A stretch of 64,000 nt of DNA from an uncultured Cytophagales bacterium. GTDB taxonomy: Bacteria; Bacteroidota; Bacteroidia; Cytophagales; Thermoflexibacteraceae. Every line of letters begins with the position of its first letter. Positions within the stretch are counted from its first letter, which is position 1. The stretch covers positions 79,221 to 143,220 of the forward strand of contig CALHUI010000011.1 in the NCBI GenBank assembly GCA_938039675.1. The letters are read 5' to 3'. Made by a program: the position numbers and the translations under genes. Positions 63,336-64,000 of this stretch are shown one piece after another. The notes beneath the pieces were generated by a model. It saw only the letters and a program-made list of their open reading frames with translations. It ran no database searches and was not told the origin of the DNA.

Positions 63336-64000
63336 AAATTTTACATGTTAATAGCTACGATTTCGGCGGCGCAGCAAAAGCATGCATTCGCTTACACGAG
63401 GGCTTACTCGAGCAGGGTATAAGCAGTCAACTTTTACTCAAACAAAAAACACAGAATATACGTGCGAGTGTGACTTGTCCGTCTCCACCTAAGCCACAGC
63501 AGTCTTGGCAAGAAAGACTATCTGCCAAGTTGCGCAGAATAGGGGCAGAATTTTGGTTAGTGCCCCCACCGATTAACGAGTCACCTGAAGAAATCAGACA
63601 GGCTGCTTTTCTAGCACAGCGTCCCTCCGGTTTAGAAACTTGCAGTTTTCCTAACAGTTCTACGGATATCTGCCGTGCACCCGACTATCTCGCCGCTGAT
63701 GTTGTTCATCTTCATTGGGTGGCTCGCTTTGTAGATTGGTCATCTTTCTTTCCTCAAAATCGAAAGCCGATTGTATGGACGCTGCACGACCAAAATCCCT
63801 TCTTGGGTATAGAGCATTATGCAGAGCGTTTTTTGGGAATAGATGAAAATGGAAAACCCATTCCTCGTAAATACACGCCCCAAGAAATAGCCGAAGAGAA
63901 AAAGATGATTAGCTTCAAAAAGAAAATTTTGGAAAAAGTTGATAATCTGACGATTGTTGCCCCTTCCAAATGGCTTATGGAAGAGTCACATAAAAGTGAA
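63332..64000 (+). CDS. Family 4 glycosyltransferase, N-terminal part (runs off the window)
   Basis: 223 codons visible, no stop before the window end. The ATG at 63332 overlaps the previous stop (ATGA). MKILHVNSYDFGGAAKACIR followed by HEGLLEQGISSQLLL is the start of a GT-B fold glycosyltransferase, with the later ADVVHLHWVARFVDW, IVWTLHDQNPF and LTIVAPSKWLMEES segments. It would add a sugar in the glycan made at this locus. The donor-binding C-terminal half is not in view. Confidence 0.88.
   Translation, partial: MKILHVNSYDFGGAAKACIRLHEGLLEQGISSQLLLKQKTQNIRASVTCPSPPKPQQSWQERLSAKLRRIGAEFWLVPPPINESPEEIRQAAFLAQRPSGLETCSFPNSSTDICRAPDYLAADVVHLHWVARFVDWSSFFPQNRKPIVWTLHDQNPFLGIEHYAERFLGIDENGKPIPRKYTPQEIAEEKKMISFKKKILEKVDNLTIVAPSKWLMEESHKSE

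Overview
The window is a chromosomal segment of a Bacteroidota bacterium, most likely a Cytophagia-type lineage. The evidence is: a secreted subtilase ending in a type IX secretion (T9SS) sorting domain, Bacteroidota-typical families (DUF2851, GWxTD, THUMP-like methyltransferase), a TonB-dependent receptor, NqrF, leucine dehydrogenase, weak Shine-Dalgarno sequences, and promoters of the form TTG - 18 to 20 nt - TAnnTTTG ahead of rplB, tRNA and metabolic genes. Base composition is mid-40s % GC by eye. No phage, insertion sequence or CRISPR array was seen.

Layout. 1-6.9 kb: ammonium transporter, a deoxyhypusine-synthase-like enzyme divergent from obgE-psd, a lone nqrF, and an FMN-dependent nitronate monooxygenase/FabK-like enzyme. 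6.9-11.5 kb: GAF protein, fructosamine-kinase-like protein, a cytosolic NMT1/THI5-like protein, a decayed TPR gene and an intact TPR gene. 11.6-14.0 kb: an isolated four-gene ribosomal block (rplB-rpsS-rplV-rpsC) with its own promoter and terminator. 14.1-22.8 kb: a degenerate arginase-fold protein, dapB, a broken PKD lipoprotein, a membrane-anchored subtilase, a methyltransferase, a GNAT enzyme, recX, two identical tRNA-Val genes and an orphan NarL-type regulator. 23.1-34.2 kb: gcvT, leucine dehydrogenase, PAP2 phosphatase plus HMG-CoA lyase, hisF, a TPR protein, and the rel stringent-response gene coupled to a phosphatase-family gene; then tRNA-Leu and trigger factor. 35.7-43 kb: a broken GNAT gene, a LytTR regulator, a T9SS subtilase, acyl-CoA dehydrogenase, a THUMP-like methyltransferase, tRNA-Gly and tRNA-Leu, and a glycosyltransferase with a nonsense codon. 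43-58.6 kb: DUF2851, fatty acid desaturase, a four-gene operon (leucyl aminopeptidase, alpha/beta hydrolase, TonB receptor, GWxTD protein), O-methyltransferase plus a LysM-rich protein, an M3 peptidase and a TPR protein. 59.6-64 kb: the start of a surface-polysaccharide locus with a Wzt-type ABC ATPase, three methyltransferases and a truncated family-4 glycosyltransferase.

Themes. Operons that are compact in many bacteria are scattered here: the S10 ribosomal cluster is cut down to four genes, nqrF has no other nqr gene beside it, and hisF stands alone. Four genes are broken by frameshifts or stops, most of the frameshifts being at homopolymers or short repeats, so either gene decay or residual sequencing error must be considered. 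A diverged ~80-bp intergenic repeat occurs three times. The right end carries the most suggestive system: a Wzt-like exporter ATPase whose C-terminal substrate-recognition domain is strikingly AT-rich compared with its ATPase domain, followed by overlapping methyltransferase genes. That arrangement is compatible with export of a methyl-capped glycan.
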